Below the pieces are notes generated by a model. That model was not told the origin of the DNA and did not search any database. It was given only the letters and a program-made list of their open reading frames with translations. Both the position numbers and the translations under genes were made by a program. Below are positions 7,266 to 13,763 of a stretch of 15,235 nt of DNA, in pieces (position 1 is the first letter of the stretch; each line of letters begins with the position of its first letter). The stretch spans positions 1 to 15,235 of the forward strand of contig JAEYQF010000367.1 in assembly GCA_023410155.1 (NCBI GenBank), written 5' to 3'. The stretch is from Verrucomicrobiota bacterium. Its GTDB lineage: Bacteria > Verrucomicrobiota > Verrucomicrobiia > Opitutales > Opitutaceae.

Positions 7266-9713
7266 ATGCCGTCATCGGTGCACCGTATTGTCCGCGCTTG
7301 GCAGGACTCGTTGAATTCGGGAGTGGTGGAGTTTGACCGCGATTGGAAAGCGGCACGTCCTCCGCTCCTGTCGTTTGGGAGCCAGTGTCCGGCTCCCGCG
7401 GGCCTCAAACCCGCGTCTCCGCTCACCGTGGGACGCATCTATGGATACTTCGCCCACGGGGCGGATATCGCGTTTTTGCTGCCCGCTGCGCACGCTGGTG
7501 CGGATGGTTTGCGGGACGCGCTGTATGTGGCGGGAGATTTCAACGGCTGGCAGGAAGCGGTGGGGAAGGACGAGTGGCGGATGCGCCTCGTCGAGCTCGA
7601 GGGCGAGAAAGTGTTTCTGTGGTCCGGCGAGTCGGCGAAGTTTTTCCGACCGGCGGGGCAGCGCTTCAAATTTGTGACGGGCGAGCACCAGTGGTTGAGT
7701 TTCCCCGGCGATGCGCCGAACGCGGTGCGCGACGAGTCGGGCAACATCAACCGGGTGGTGGACGCGACGCGGACGGGGCGGCATCTGTGGCGTTTCGAGT
7801 GCGCGCAGCCGCTGGATTTGTCGGAGCCGGTGATCGTGAGCTGGGCGAATTCTTCCGAAGGCTCCCAGGTGCCGCTGGCGCCGGGGAACTTCTTCTACCG
7901 GCTGCACAGCGATCTGCCGATGGGCGCGTTGGTGCGCTCGCAGGACACGATCTTCCGGCTGTTCGCCCCGCGGGCGAAGAAGGTCACGCTCTTTCTTTGC
8001 GAGCGCCTCGCGGATCAGGAAAACGCCCGCGAGATCGCGCTCAGCCGTCGCCCCGATCACCACGGCACGTCCGGCGTGTGGGAACACCGGGAGGCGAAGC
8101 GGCTGCATGGCTGGTTCTATTGGTATAAGGTCGATGGTGTGCGCGAAGGGGCGGGCGTGTTTCACCCGGACCAGCGCGTGCTCGATCCCTACGCGCTCGC
8201 CACCGTGGATCGCGCCGGGCCAGGCATCGTGCTGGATCGTGACTGGATCGGGCAGGCTCCGCGCGACTTCAAAACGCCGCCGTGGCAGGATCTCGTGATG
8301 GTGGAGGCCCACGTGCGGGACCTCGTGGCGAACGCTCCGATCGAACTCACGCCGGACGAACGGCGGGGTTTCTCGGGTCTGAAGAAATGGGTCGAAAGTC
8401 CCGAATTCTATTTGCACCGGCTCGGCGTGAACTGCGTGGAGCTGCAGCCGATCCAGGAGTTCGATAACGCGAGTCCGGAGGAGTATCACTGGGGCTACAT
8501 GACGACAAACTACTTCGCGCCCGAGAGCAGCTATGCCCTCGAGCCGGAGAAGGCGTCGGGCGTCCGCGAGCTGCAGGCGCTCGTGAAGGCCTTCCACGCG
8601 CGGGGCATCGCGGTGGTGCTCGACGTCGTTTACAACCACGTCGGGGAGCCCGCGCACCTGATGTTCGTGGACAAGCTCTACTACTTTGAGCAGGACGCGG
8701 CGGGGAAGCTCTCCAACTGGAGCGGTTGCGGCAATGACCTGCGCGCGCGCTCCGCGATGGCGAAGCGGCTGATCATCGACAGTCTCATCCACTTCGTGGA
8801 GGCGTATGGGGTGGATGGTTTCCGCTTCGACCTGGCGGAGCTGCTTGGGCTCGACGTGCTCCGCGATATCGAGGCGGCGCTGAAGCGGGTAAAACCGGAC
8901 GTGATCCTCATCGCCGAACCCTGGAGCTTCCGCGGTCACATCGCCGGACTCCTGCGCGACACCGGTTGGGCGTCATGGAACGACGGATACAGGAACTTCC
9001 TCCGCGACTACGTGCGTGGCAACGGTGACGCCGGTCGCATGGAGTATTTCGTGAAGGGGTCGCCCTGGTATTTCGCGAAGTGGCCCGCGCAGACGGTCAA
9101 CTACACCGAGTCGCACGACGATTCGGCGTGGATGGATATCATCACCGAGCACGGCAATCACGACGCCCTCGTGCCCACCGAGGCGGACCGGCACCGCACC
9201 CATCTGATGGCGGCGATCCTGTTCATGTCGCTCGGGATCCCGTTGCTCTCGGCCGGTCAGGATTTCCTGCGAACCAAGCGCGGCGTGAACAACACTTACC
9301 AGCGCGGCGACCTCAACGCCCTCGATTACCGCCGGCTCTATCGCTATCTCGGCACGCACACGTATTTCGCGGAATGGATCGCGTTTCGTCGTAGCAAACT
9401 CGGGCGTCTGCTGCGGTTGTTTACCCGACCCAGCGAGGGCTACTTCCGTTTCTTCCGGATCGAGGGTTCCCCCGCACTCGCGATGCTGGTCAACGCCGAC
9501 AACTCTCACGGCAGCGCCCAGCTCCTGTTTGCCTGCAACCCCACGACCGGCGATGCGTTCATCCCGCTGGATGACGCGGTGACTTCCGGAGTCTGGCGGC
9601 AACTCGCCAATCACGAGCGGTTCTTTGGGGCGGGCACGAGCGCGACCGCTCCCGTCGAACGCGAACTCTACCTGCCGCCGCTGGGTTGCGGGTTGTGGAC
9701 TCGTGACACTTAG
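7266..9713 (+). CDS. GH13 family alpha-glucan debranching / pullulanase-type enzyme
   Basis: From ATG 7266 the product has 815 residues. It would hydrolyse alpha-1,6 branch (or related alpha-glucosidic) linkages in glycogen or pullulan-like glucans. Four GH13 motifs are present: DVVYNH (453-458), GFRFDLAE with nucleophile Asp522, IAEPW with general acid Glu551, and TESHDD with His617-Asp618. Ahead of the barrel are two beta-sandwich-like segments. One contains LYVAGDFNGW (about 86-95, AMPK/CBM48-like); the other starts near DTIFRLFAPRAKKVTLFL, the usual CBM48 opening. YNHVGE and LLSAGQDFLRTK fit type I pullulanase/glycogen-debranching groups. No signal peptide is seen, so an intracellular role on storage glucan is likely. 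The start is uncertain: TTG 7227, ATG 7266 and GTG 7428 are all in frame, and 7377-7415 is a double hairpin inside the N-terminal low-complexity stretch. GGAGGA at 7245-7250 is too far from ATG 7266 to settle it. GTG 7428 would begin just before the conserved domain. Confidence 0.85.
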   Translation: MPSSVHRIVRAWQDSLNSGVVEFDRDWKAARPPLLSFGSQCPAPAGLKPASPLTVGRIYGYFAHGADIAFLLPAAHAGADGLRDALYVAGDFNGWQEAVGKDEWRMRLVELEGEKVFLWSGESAKFFRPAGQRFKFVTGEHQWLSFPGDAPNAVRDESGNINRVVDATRTGRHLWRFECAQPLDLSEPVIVSWANSSEGSQVPLAPGNFFYRLHSDLPMGALVRSQDTIFRLFAPRAKKVTLFLCERLADQENAREIALSRRPDHHGTSGVWEHREAKRLHGWFYWYKVDGVREGAGVFHPDQRVLDPYALATVDRAGPGIVLDRDWIGQAPRDFKTPPWQDLVMVEAHVRDLVANAPIELTPDERRGFSGLKKWVESPEFYLHRLGVNCVELQPIQEFDNASPEEYHWGYMTTNYFAPESSYALEPEKASGVRELQALVKAFHARGIAVVLDVVYNHVGEPAHLMFVDKLYYFEQDAAGKLSNWSGCGNDLRARSAMAKRLIIDSLIHFVEAYGVDGFRFDLAELLGLDVLRDIEAALKRVKPDVILIAEPWSFRGHIAGLLRDTGWASWNDGYRNFLRDYVRGNGDAGRMEYFVKGSPWYFAKWPAQTVNYTESHDDSAWMDIITEHGNHDALVPTEADRHRTHLMAAILFMSLGIPLLSAGQDFLRTKRGVNNTYQRGDLNALDYRRLYRYLGTHTYFAEWIAFRRSKLGRLLRLFTRPSEGYFRFFRIEGSPALAMLVNADNSHGSAQLLFACNPTTGDAFIPLDDAVTSGVWRQLANHERFFGAGTSATAPVERELYLPPLGCGLWTRDT
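7377..7415. repeat. Double-hairpin palindromic element in the 5' part of the GH13 frame
   Basis: GGGAGCC (7377-7383) pairs perfectly with GGCTCCC (7391-7397) around 7 nt. Directly following, CGCGGG (7397-7402) pairs with CCCGCG (7410-7415) around 7 nt. The two stems touch, sharing C7397. In the GH13 frame this encodes a Pro/Ala/Ser-rich piece (about residues 38-50) with no domain character. It looks like a REP-type palindromic unit, either in the leader or inserted in frame. Confidence 0.5.
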
Positions 9714-9865
9714 TCCGCAAAAAACACACGGATTAAGCCAGTCATTGCACAGCCAAAACCCTTGCAACGGGCAGGGTAGGCTATTCATTCGCCTTTCCCC
9801 GCGTCCATGCGGGGCACAATCCTCCCTCAGTAATCAACAGTCAGAACCTAACGGAAAGTCCTCCC
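9714..9865 (+). promoter_or_regulatory. Upstream region of the gap-pgk-tpiA cluster, with a leader hairpin
   Basis: These 152 bp should carry the cluster promoter, but no pair of -35/-10 boxes has acceptable spacing (TTGCAA at 9762 and TATTCA at 9782 are only 14 bp apart). A GC hairpin, CCCCGC (9797-9802) with GCGGGG (9809-9814) around GTCCAT, sits about 50 bp before the gap start. GGAAAG at 9853-9858, 7 bp before the ATG, is a fair ribosome binding site. Confidence 0.4.
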
Positions 9866-10912
9866 ATGGCAGTCAAAGTCGCTATCAATGGTTTCGGCCG
9901 CATCGGCCGCCTCGTATTCCGCGCGCTGGTCGAGCAGGGTCTGCTCGGGTCGACGCTGGACGTCGTCGCTGTCGGCGACATCGTGCCGGCGGATAACCTG
10001 GCCTACCTGCTCAAGTATGACTCTACGCAGGGCAAGTTCCAGGGCACCGTGGGTTCCAAGAAGTCCGCCGCCGACAAGGCCGAGGACGATGTGCTCGTGG
10101 TCAACGGCAAGGATATCCTCGTCGTCTCCGCCAAGTCTCCCGCCGAGCTCCCCTGGGCCAAGTTGGGCGTCGATCTCGTGATCGAGTCCACCGGCCTCTT
10201 CACCGACGCCGAGAAGGCCAAGGGCCACATCACCGCCGGCGCCAAGAAGGTCATCATCTCCGCTCCGGCCAAGGGCGAAGACATCACCGTCGTGATGGGC
10301 GTCAACGACGACAAACTCGATTTCGCCAAGCACAACATCATCTCCAACGCCTCCTGCACGACGAACTGCCTCGCGCCGATCGTTTCCGTGCTCATCAAGG
10401 AAGGCTTCGGCGTGGTCGAGGGTCTGATGACCACGATCCACTCCTACACCGCGACCCAGAAGACGGTCGACGGTCCCTCCAAGAAGGATTGGAAGGGTGG
10501 CCGCTCTGCCGCCATCAACATCATCCCGTCCTCGACCGGCGCCGCCAAGGCCACCGCGCTCGTTCTCCCCGAGGTCAAGGGCAAGCTCACCGGCATGTCC
10601 TTCCGCGTTCCGACCCCGACGGTGTCGGTGGTCGACCTCACGGTGAAGACCGAGAAGCCCACCTCGCTCGCCGAGATCAAGGCCGCGATGAAGAAGGCTT
10701 CCGAGACCTATCTGAAGGACGTGCTCGGCTACACCGAGGACGAGGTCGCCTCCAGCGACTTCATCCACGACAAGCTCTCGTCCATCTTCGACGCCGGCTC
10801 CTCGATCGAGCTGAACCCGACGTTCTTCAAGCTCGTGTCCTGGTATGACAACGAGTGGGGCTACTCCAACCGCGTTGTCGATCTGACCAAGAAGATCGCC
10901 GCCAAGCTGTAA
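9866..10912 (+). CDS. gap: Glyceraldehyde-3-phosphate dehydrogenase, type I
   Basis: This cytoplasmic tetrameric enzyme oxidises glyceraldehyde 3-phosphate with phosphate and NAD to 1,3-bisphosphoglycerate. The 348-residue protein has the Rossmann start INGFGRIGR (7-15) and an Asp at the end of beta-2 (VVAVGD, Asp38), which favours NAD over NADP. It also has the active-site motif NASCTTNC with catalytic Cys164, the base His192 in TTIHSYT, and the C-terminal WYDNEWGYSNR. Length is slightly above the usual 330-340 because of a Lys/Ala/Asp-rich loop at about 62-78. Codon use is strongly AAG/CTC/GAG-biased, as expected for a highly expressed gene. It is first of gap-pgk-tpiA; the 110 bp before pgk are mostly a long palindromic repeat. 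The call is secure. Confidence 0.98.
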   Translation: MAVKVAINGFGRIGRLVFRALVEQGLLGSTLDVVAVGDIVPADNLAYLLKYDSTQGKFQGTVGSKKSAADKAEDDVLVVNGKDILVVSAKSPAELPWAKLGVDLVIESTGLFTDAEKAKGHITAGAKKVIISAPAKGEDITVVMGVNDDKLDFAKHNIISNASCTTNCLAPIVSVLIKEGFGVVEGLMTTIHSYTATQKTVDGPSKKDWKGGRSAAINIIPSSTGAAKATALVLPEVKGKLTGMSFRVPTPTVSVVDLTVKTEKPTSLAEIKAAMKKASETYLKDVLGYTEDEVASSDFIHDKLSSIFDAGSSIELNPTFFKLVSWYDNEWGYSNRVVDLTKKIAAKL

Positions 10913-10940
10913 TCTTCGAACTCGTTCCGAACCTCTATTG

Positions 10941-11007
10941 AACCACAGAGGCACGGAGGACACAGAGGTGGACTTCTTACCTCTGTGCACTCTGTGACTC
11001 TGTGGTT
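10941..11007. repeat. Long imperfect palindrome between gap and pgk (ACCACAGAG-type repeat)
   Basis: The left arm, 10941-10969, begins AACCACAGAG and ends ACACAGAGGT. The right arm, 10979-11007, begins ACCTCTGTGC and ends CTCTGTGGTT. The arms pair at 25 of 29 positions around a 9-nt loop. Each arm is itself built from a short CACAGAG-like unit. The right arm ends 15 bp before the pgk start. I recall similar ACCACAGAG strings between genes in Verrucomicrobia and Planctomycetes, but cannot check that here. In RNA it would form a very stable hairpin between two co-transcribed genes. Confidence 0.85.
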
Positions 11008-11022
11008 CTTCTTTTTCCAACC

Positions 11023-12279
11023 ATGCCCAAATTTAAATCCATCCGCGACCTGAACCTCGCCGGCAAACGCGTCCTCATGCGTGTGGACTTCAACGTCCCG
11101 CAGGACAAAGCCACCGGCGCCATCACCAACAACCAGCGCATCGTCGCCGCGCTGCCCACGATCAAGTTCGCCCTCGAGAAAGGCGCGTCGGTCGTCCTCA
11201 TGTCGCACCTCGGCCGTCCGGACGGACAGAAGAAGGAAAAGTATTCCCTCAAGCCCGTGGCCGCCGAACTCGAGAAGCTCCTCGGCAAGCCCGTGAAGTT
11301 CCTCGACGACTGCGTTGGCCCCGCGGTCGAAGCCGCCTGCGCTCCCGGCGCCCTCAAGGCCGGCGACGTCGTTCTCCTCGAAAACCTCCGCTTCCACATC
11401 GAGGAAGAGGGCAAGGTGAAGGTGAAGAACGCCGACGGTTCCGAAACGAAGCTCAAGGCCGAGCCCGCCAAGGAAGCCGAATTCCGCGCTTCGCTCTCCA
11501 AGCTCGGCGACGTTTACGTCAACGACGCTTTCGGCACTGCCCACCGCGCGCACAGCTCGATGGTCGGCGTGAATCTCCCCGAGAAGGCCGCCGGTTTCCT
11601 GATGGAAGCCGAGCTCAACGCCTTCGCCAAAGTCCTCGAGACCCCGCAGCGCCCGCTGCTCGCCATCCTCGGTGGCGCGAAGATCGCGGACAAGATTCCC
11701 CTCATCAACAACCTCCTCGAGAAAGCCAACGTCCTCATCATCGGCGGCGGCATGGCCTTCACATTCAAGAAGGTCGTTTTCGGCAAGCAAATCGGCACGT
11801 CGCTCTTCGATACCGAAGGCGCAAAGATCGTCCAGGAGCTGGTCGATAAAGCTAAGGCCAAGGGCGTAAAACTCGTGTTCCCGATCGATTTCGTCGCCGC
11901 GGACAAGTTTGCTCCCGACGCCGCCACGCAGGTCGTCGGCGAGGATATCCCCGAGGGCTGGCAGGGCCTCGACGCTGGCCCGAAATCCATCGCGCTCTAC
12001 CGCGAGACGATCCTCGGCGCGAAGACCATCATCTGGAACGGCCCTCCGGGCGTGTTCGAGTTCGAGGCCTTCTCCGGCGCGACCAAGGCCATGGCTGACG
12101 CCATCGCCGAAGCGACCGCGACGGGCGCGACGACCGTTGTCGGCGGTGGCGACACCGCTACGGCCGCGAAGAAATTCGGCGCCGATTCCAAGGTCAGCCA
12201 TTGCTCGACCGGCGGCGGCGCGAGCCTCGAGTTCCTCGAGGGCAAAGTCCTCCCCGGCGTCGCGTTCCTGGAAGCCTAA
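11023..12279 (+). CDS. pgk: Phosphoglycerate kinase, eukaryote-like sequence type
   Basis: PGK transfers phosphate from 1,3-bisphosphoglycerate to ADP, the first ATP-yielding step of lower glycolysis. The product has 418 residues. Substrate-binding motifs are VDFNVP (21-26), SHLGRP (61-66), ENLRFH (120-125) and DAFGTAHRAHSS (168-179). The nucleotide site shows GGAK (217-220), WNGPPGVFEFE (338-348), GGGDTAT and STGGGAS. ATG 11023 is chosen because the family N-terminus (KSIRDLNLAGKRVLMRVDFN) fits directly; the in-frame GTG at 11002 lies inside the palindromic repeat. No Shine-Dalgarno is evident. Several stretches look more like eukaryotic than typical bacterial PGK: HIEEEGKVKV, the Lys-rich insert at about 130-152, GGGMAFTFKKV, EGWQGLDAGP and GVFEFEAFSGATKA. 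It is the second gene of the cluster, with tpiA 108 bp downstream. Confidence 0.98.
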   Translation: MPKFKSIRDLNLAGKRVLMRVDFNVPQDKATGAITNNQRIVAALPTIKFALEKGASVVLMSHLGRPDGQKKEKYSLKPVAAELEKLLGKPVKFLDDCVGPAVEAACAPGALKAGDVVLLENLRFHIEEEGKVKVKNADGSETKLKAEPAKEAEFRASLSKLGDVYVNDAFGTAHRAHSSMVGVNLPEKAAGFLMEAELNAFAKVLETPQRPLLAILGGAKIADKIPLINNLLEKANVLIIGGGMAFTFKKVVFGKQIGTSLFDTEGAKIVQELVDKAKAKGVKLVFPIDFVAADKFAPDAATQVVGEDIPEGWQGLDAGPKSIALYRETILGAKTIIWNGPPGVFEFEAFSGATKAMADAIAEATATGATTVVGGGDTATAAKKFGADSKVSHCSTGGGASLEFLEGKVLPGVAFLEA

Positions 12280-12286
12280 CTATCGG

Positions 12287-12378
12287 AGTAGCGAGTAGTG
12301 AGTAGCGGGTAGCGAGCCTTCGGCACGCGACCCGCTTTCTAAAAACTACTCGCTACCTGCTACGCACCACTCGCTACT
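12287..12378. repeat. Long palindromic TAGCGAG-type repeat between pgk and tpiA
   Basis: The left arm, 12287-12316, is a run of AGTAGCG-like units; the right arm, 12349-12378, is its complement at 27 of 30 positions, with 32 nt between. A second hairpin is nested across the left arm: GCGGGT (12305-12310) to ACCCGC (12330-12335), with 12 pairs in all around TTC. It uses bases 12305-12316, so the two folds exclude each other. The right arm ends 9 bp before the tpiA ATG. No Shine-Dalgarno is visible in the remaining space. Confidence 0.8.
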
Positions 12379-12387
12379 TTCAACACC

Positions 12388-13158
12388 ATGAACCCCCGTA
12401 AGAAACTCATCGCCGGCAACTGGAAGATGAACAAGACGAACGGCGACGCCGTCGCGCTCGTCAAAGACATCGTCACCTCCGCTGGCAAAGCGACCGAAGT
12501 CGAAATTGTCATCGCGCCGCCGTTCACCGCGCTCGAGTCCGCGGCCAAGGCTCTGGAAGGCTCCAACGTGAAACTCGCGGCGCAGAACATGCACCACGAA
12601 GCCAGCGGCGCCTTCACCGGCGAAGTCTCGGCTCCCATGCTTCGCGCGCTCTTCGCCACCCACGTCATCCTCGGCCACAGCGAACGCCGCACCTACTTCC
12701 AGGAGAGCGACTCCTTCATCAATCAGAAGGTCCTCGCCGCGCTGAAGAACCAACTCAAGCCCATCCTCTGCATTGGCGAAACACTCGCCGAACGCGAAGC
12801 CGGCATCACGTTGAAAGTCGTGCAGACGCAGCTCGAGGCCGGCCTCGAGGGTGTGAGCAAGGAGCAGGCTCCCTCGGTCGTGATCGCCTACGAGCCTGTC
12901 TGGGCCATTGGCACGGGCAAAGTCGCCACCACGGACCAGGCACAGGAAGTGCACGCCTTCATCCGCGAGTTGCTGGTGAAACTCTTCGGCGACGCCATCG
13001 CCCAGAAGATTCGCATCCTCTACGGCGGCTCGATGAAGCCCGCCAACGCGCCCGAACTGCTCGCGCAAAAGGACATTGATGGCGGCCTGATCGGTGGAGC
13101 CTCGCTCGAAGCCCGCAGCTTCGTCGAGCTCATCAAAGCAGCCGAGGCAGCGAAGTAA
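12388..13158 (+). CDS. tpiA: Triose-phosphate isomerase
   Basis: TPI interconverts dihydroxyacetone phosphate and glyceraldehyde 3-phosphate in the cytoplasm, feeding GAPDH. The 256-residue product has normal length and all catalytic residues: NWKMN with Lys13, GHSERR with His97, and AYEPVWAIGTGK with Glu169 and the closing loop 6. The phosphate-gripping segments LYGGSMKP (211-218) and DGGLIGGASL (231-240) are also present. ATG 12388 matches the family N-terminus (RKKLIAGNWKMNK). It is last in the gap-pgk-tpiA cluster and is followed after 29 bp by a strong intrinsic terminator. Gene order gap-pgk-tpi is common in many bacteria and implies co-expression. Codon use matches gap and pgk. Confidence 0.98.
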   Translation: MNPRKKLIAGNWKMNKTNGDAVALVKDIVTSAGKATEVEIVIAPPFTALESAAKALEGSNVKLAAQNMHHEASGAFTGEVSAPMLRALFATHVILGHSERRTYFQESDSFINQKVLAALKNQLKPILCIGETLAEREAGITLKVVQTQLEAGLEGVSKEQAPSVVIAYEPVWAIGTGKVATTDQAQEVHAFIRELLVKLFGDAIAQKIRILYGGSMKPANAPELLAQKDIDGGLIGGASLEARSFVELIKAAEAAK

Positions 13159-13187
13159 TCGCCGCGCTAGATTCTCGTTTTCACCAA

Positions 13188-13217
13188 GGGTGCAGGCTCC
13201 GGCCTGCACTCTTTTTT
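13188..13217 (+). terminator. Intrinsic terminator of the gap-pgk-tpiA cluster
   Basis: GTGCAGGC (13190-13197) pairs perfectly with GCCTGCAC (13202-13209) around TCCG. The stem extends by one G-T and one G-C pair to 13188/13211 and is followed by six T residues (13212-13217). This is a textbook Rho-independent terminator 29 bp after the tpiA stop. Confidence 0.93.
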
Positions 13218-13259
13218 GTTGGTCGACACGCGCAGGCTCCCCACACGGCCGCCTGACGA

Positions 13260-13369
13260 TTCTCGCCACCCGGTCCGCTCAATGCCGCGACCGTGTCCGC
13301 ATCCGGGTTCGACTCGACCCGCTCACGGGCGCGACCGTGTCCGCACTCAGGCTCGACTCGATCCGCACT
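13260..13369 (-). repeat. 22-bp tandem repeat array B, inverted copy of the array A family
   Basis: Five contiguous 22-bp units start at 13260, 13282, 13304, 13326 and 13348; diverged flanks may extend to 13238 and 13391. On the minus strand the units read like array A. For example, the complement of 13282-13303 is GATGCGGACACG followed by GTCGCGGCAT, and that of 13326-13347 is AGTGCGGACACG followed by GTCGCGCCCG. Units two and four, and three and five, resemble each other more than their neighbours, suggesting a 44-bp higher-order duplication. The array ends 15 bp before the complement of the TAG stop (13385-13387) of the convergent minus-strand gene. Confidence 0.8.
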
Positions 13370-13384
13370 GGATCCCGAACCGGG

Positions 13385-13741
13385 CTAGTCCTTCTTGCGG
13401 CGGTAAGTGACGAGGTAGCGGGAGTCGCCGGTCGTGGTGGCGAAATCGGCGGAGTAGCGGCCGTCTAGTCCGTAGCAGATTCGGAGGCGGTCACCCATCA
13501 CTTGATAAATGCAGGCAATCGTGCGGCCCGCATTGGGGCCGGCGGTGCCGCGCAGTTCGAGGCGCCCCGGCTCGTGTCCCGGTTTCTGATCGAGGCGGCC
13601 GGTATCCGATATCTGGTTACCGAAGCGCACGGTGTAGCGCGTCGGCGTCAGCTCCAGTTCGAGCGAGAGCATCGCTTCGGGCGGCGCGGTTTCTCCAGAG
13701 AGCTCGGCGCGGATCGCCTGCCAGTGACCAAAGAGAGACAT
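13385..13741 (-). CDS. Small TIGR03067-like conserved hypothetical protein
   Basis: The 118-residue protein has HWQAIRAELSGE near the start, LELTPTRYTVRFGNQISDTG (about 30-48), RLELRGTAGPNAGRTIACIYQVMGDRLRICYGLDGRYSADF (about 60-100) and a YLVTYRRKK end. This order matches my memory of the TIGR03067 family, small beta-rich domains common in Planctomycetes and Verrucomicrobia with no established biochemical role. No signal peptide or membrane segment is seen, so it is probably cytoplasmic. ATG 13741 is chosen because it begins just before the conserved part; the frame stays open upstream but only as the antisense-free overlap of rmuC. It lies 22 bp after the rmuC stop on the same strand, so the two are probably one transcript. 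I cannot assign a function. Confidence 0.7.
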   Translation of the reverse strand: MSLFGHWQAIRAELSGETAPPEAMLSLELELTPTRYTVRFGNQISDTGRLDQKPGHEPGRLELRGTAGPNAGRTIACIYQVMGDRLRICYGLDGRYSADFATTTGDSRYLVTYRRKKD

Positions 13742-13763
13742 CGGGTGTTTGGTGAGACAGACC

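Noticed and set aside
7250..7336. Short 28-codon frame with GGAGG directly ahead of its ATG, as a leader peptide
   Set aside because: The purine run abuts the ATG with no spacer, so it would not work as a Shine-Dalgarno, and the peptide has no features.
9745..9787. Sigma-70 promoter for gap (TTGCAC or TTGCAA with TATTCA)
   Set aside because: Spacings of about 31 or 14 bp are outside the workable range; no better pair was found by eye.
11002..11022. GTG at 11002 as the pgk start
   Set aside because: It lies inside the right arm of the palindromic repeat, and family alignment supports ATG 11023.
7272..12201. Very long antisense open frames opposite the GH13, gap and pgk genes (for example about 7272-8939, 9848-11020 and 10861-12201 on the minus strand)
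   Set aside because: They lie wholly or almost wholly opposite genes with clear family motifs, have no recognisable domains, and are the usual by-product of GC-rich codon use.
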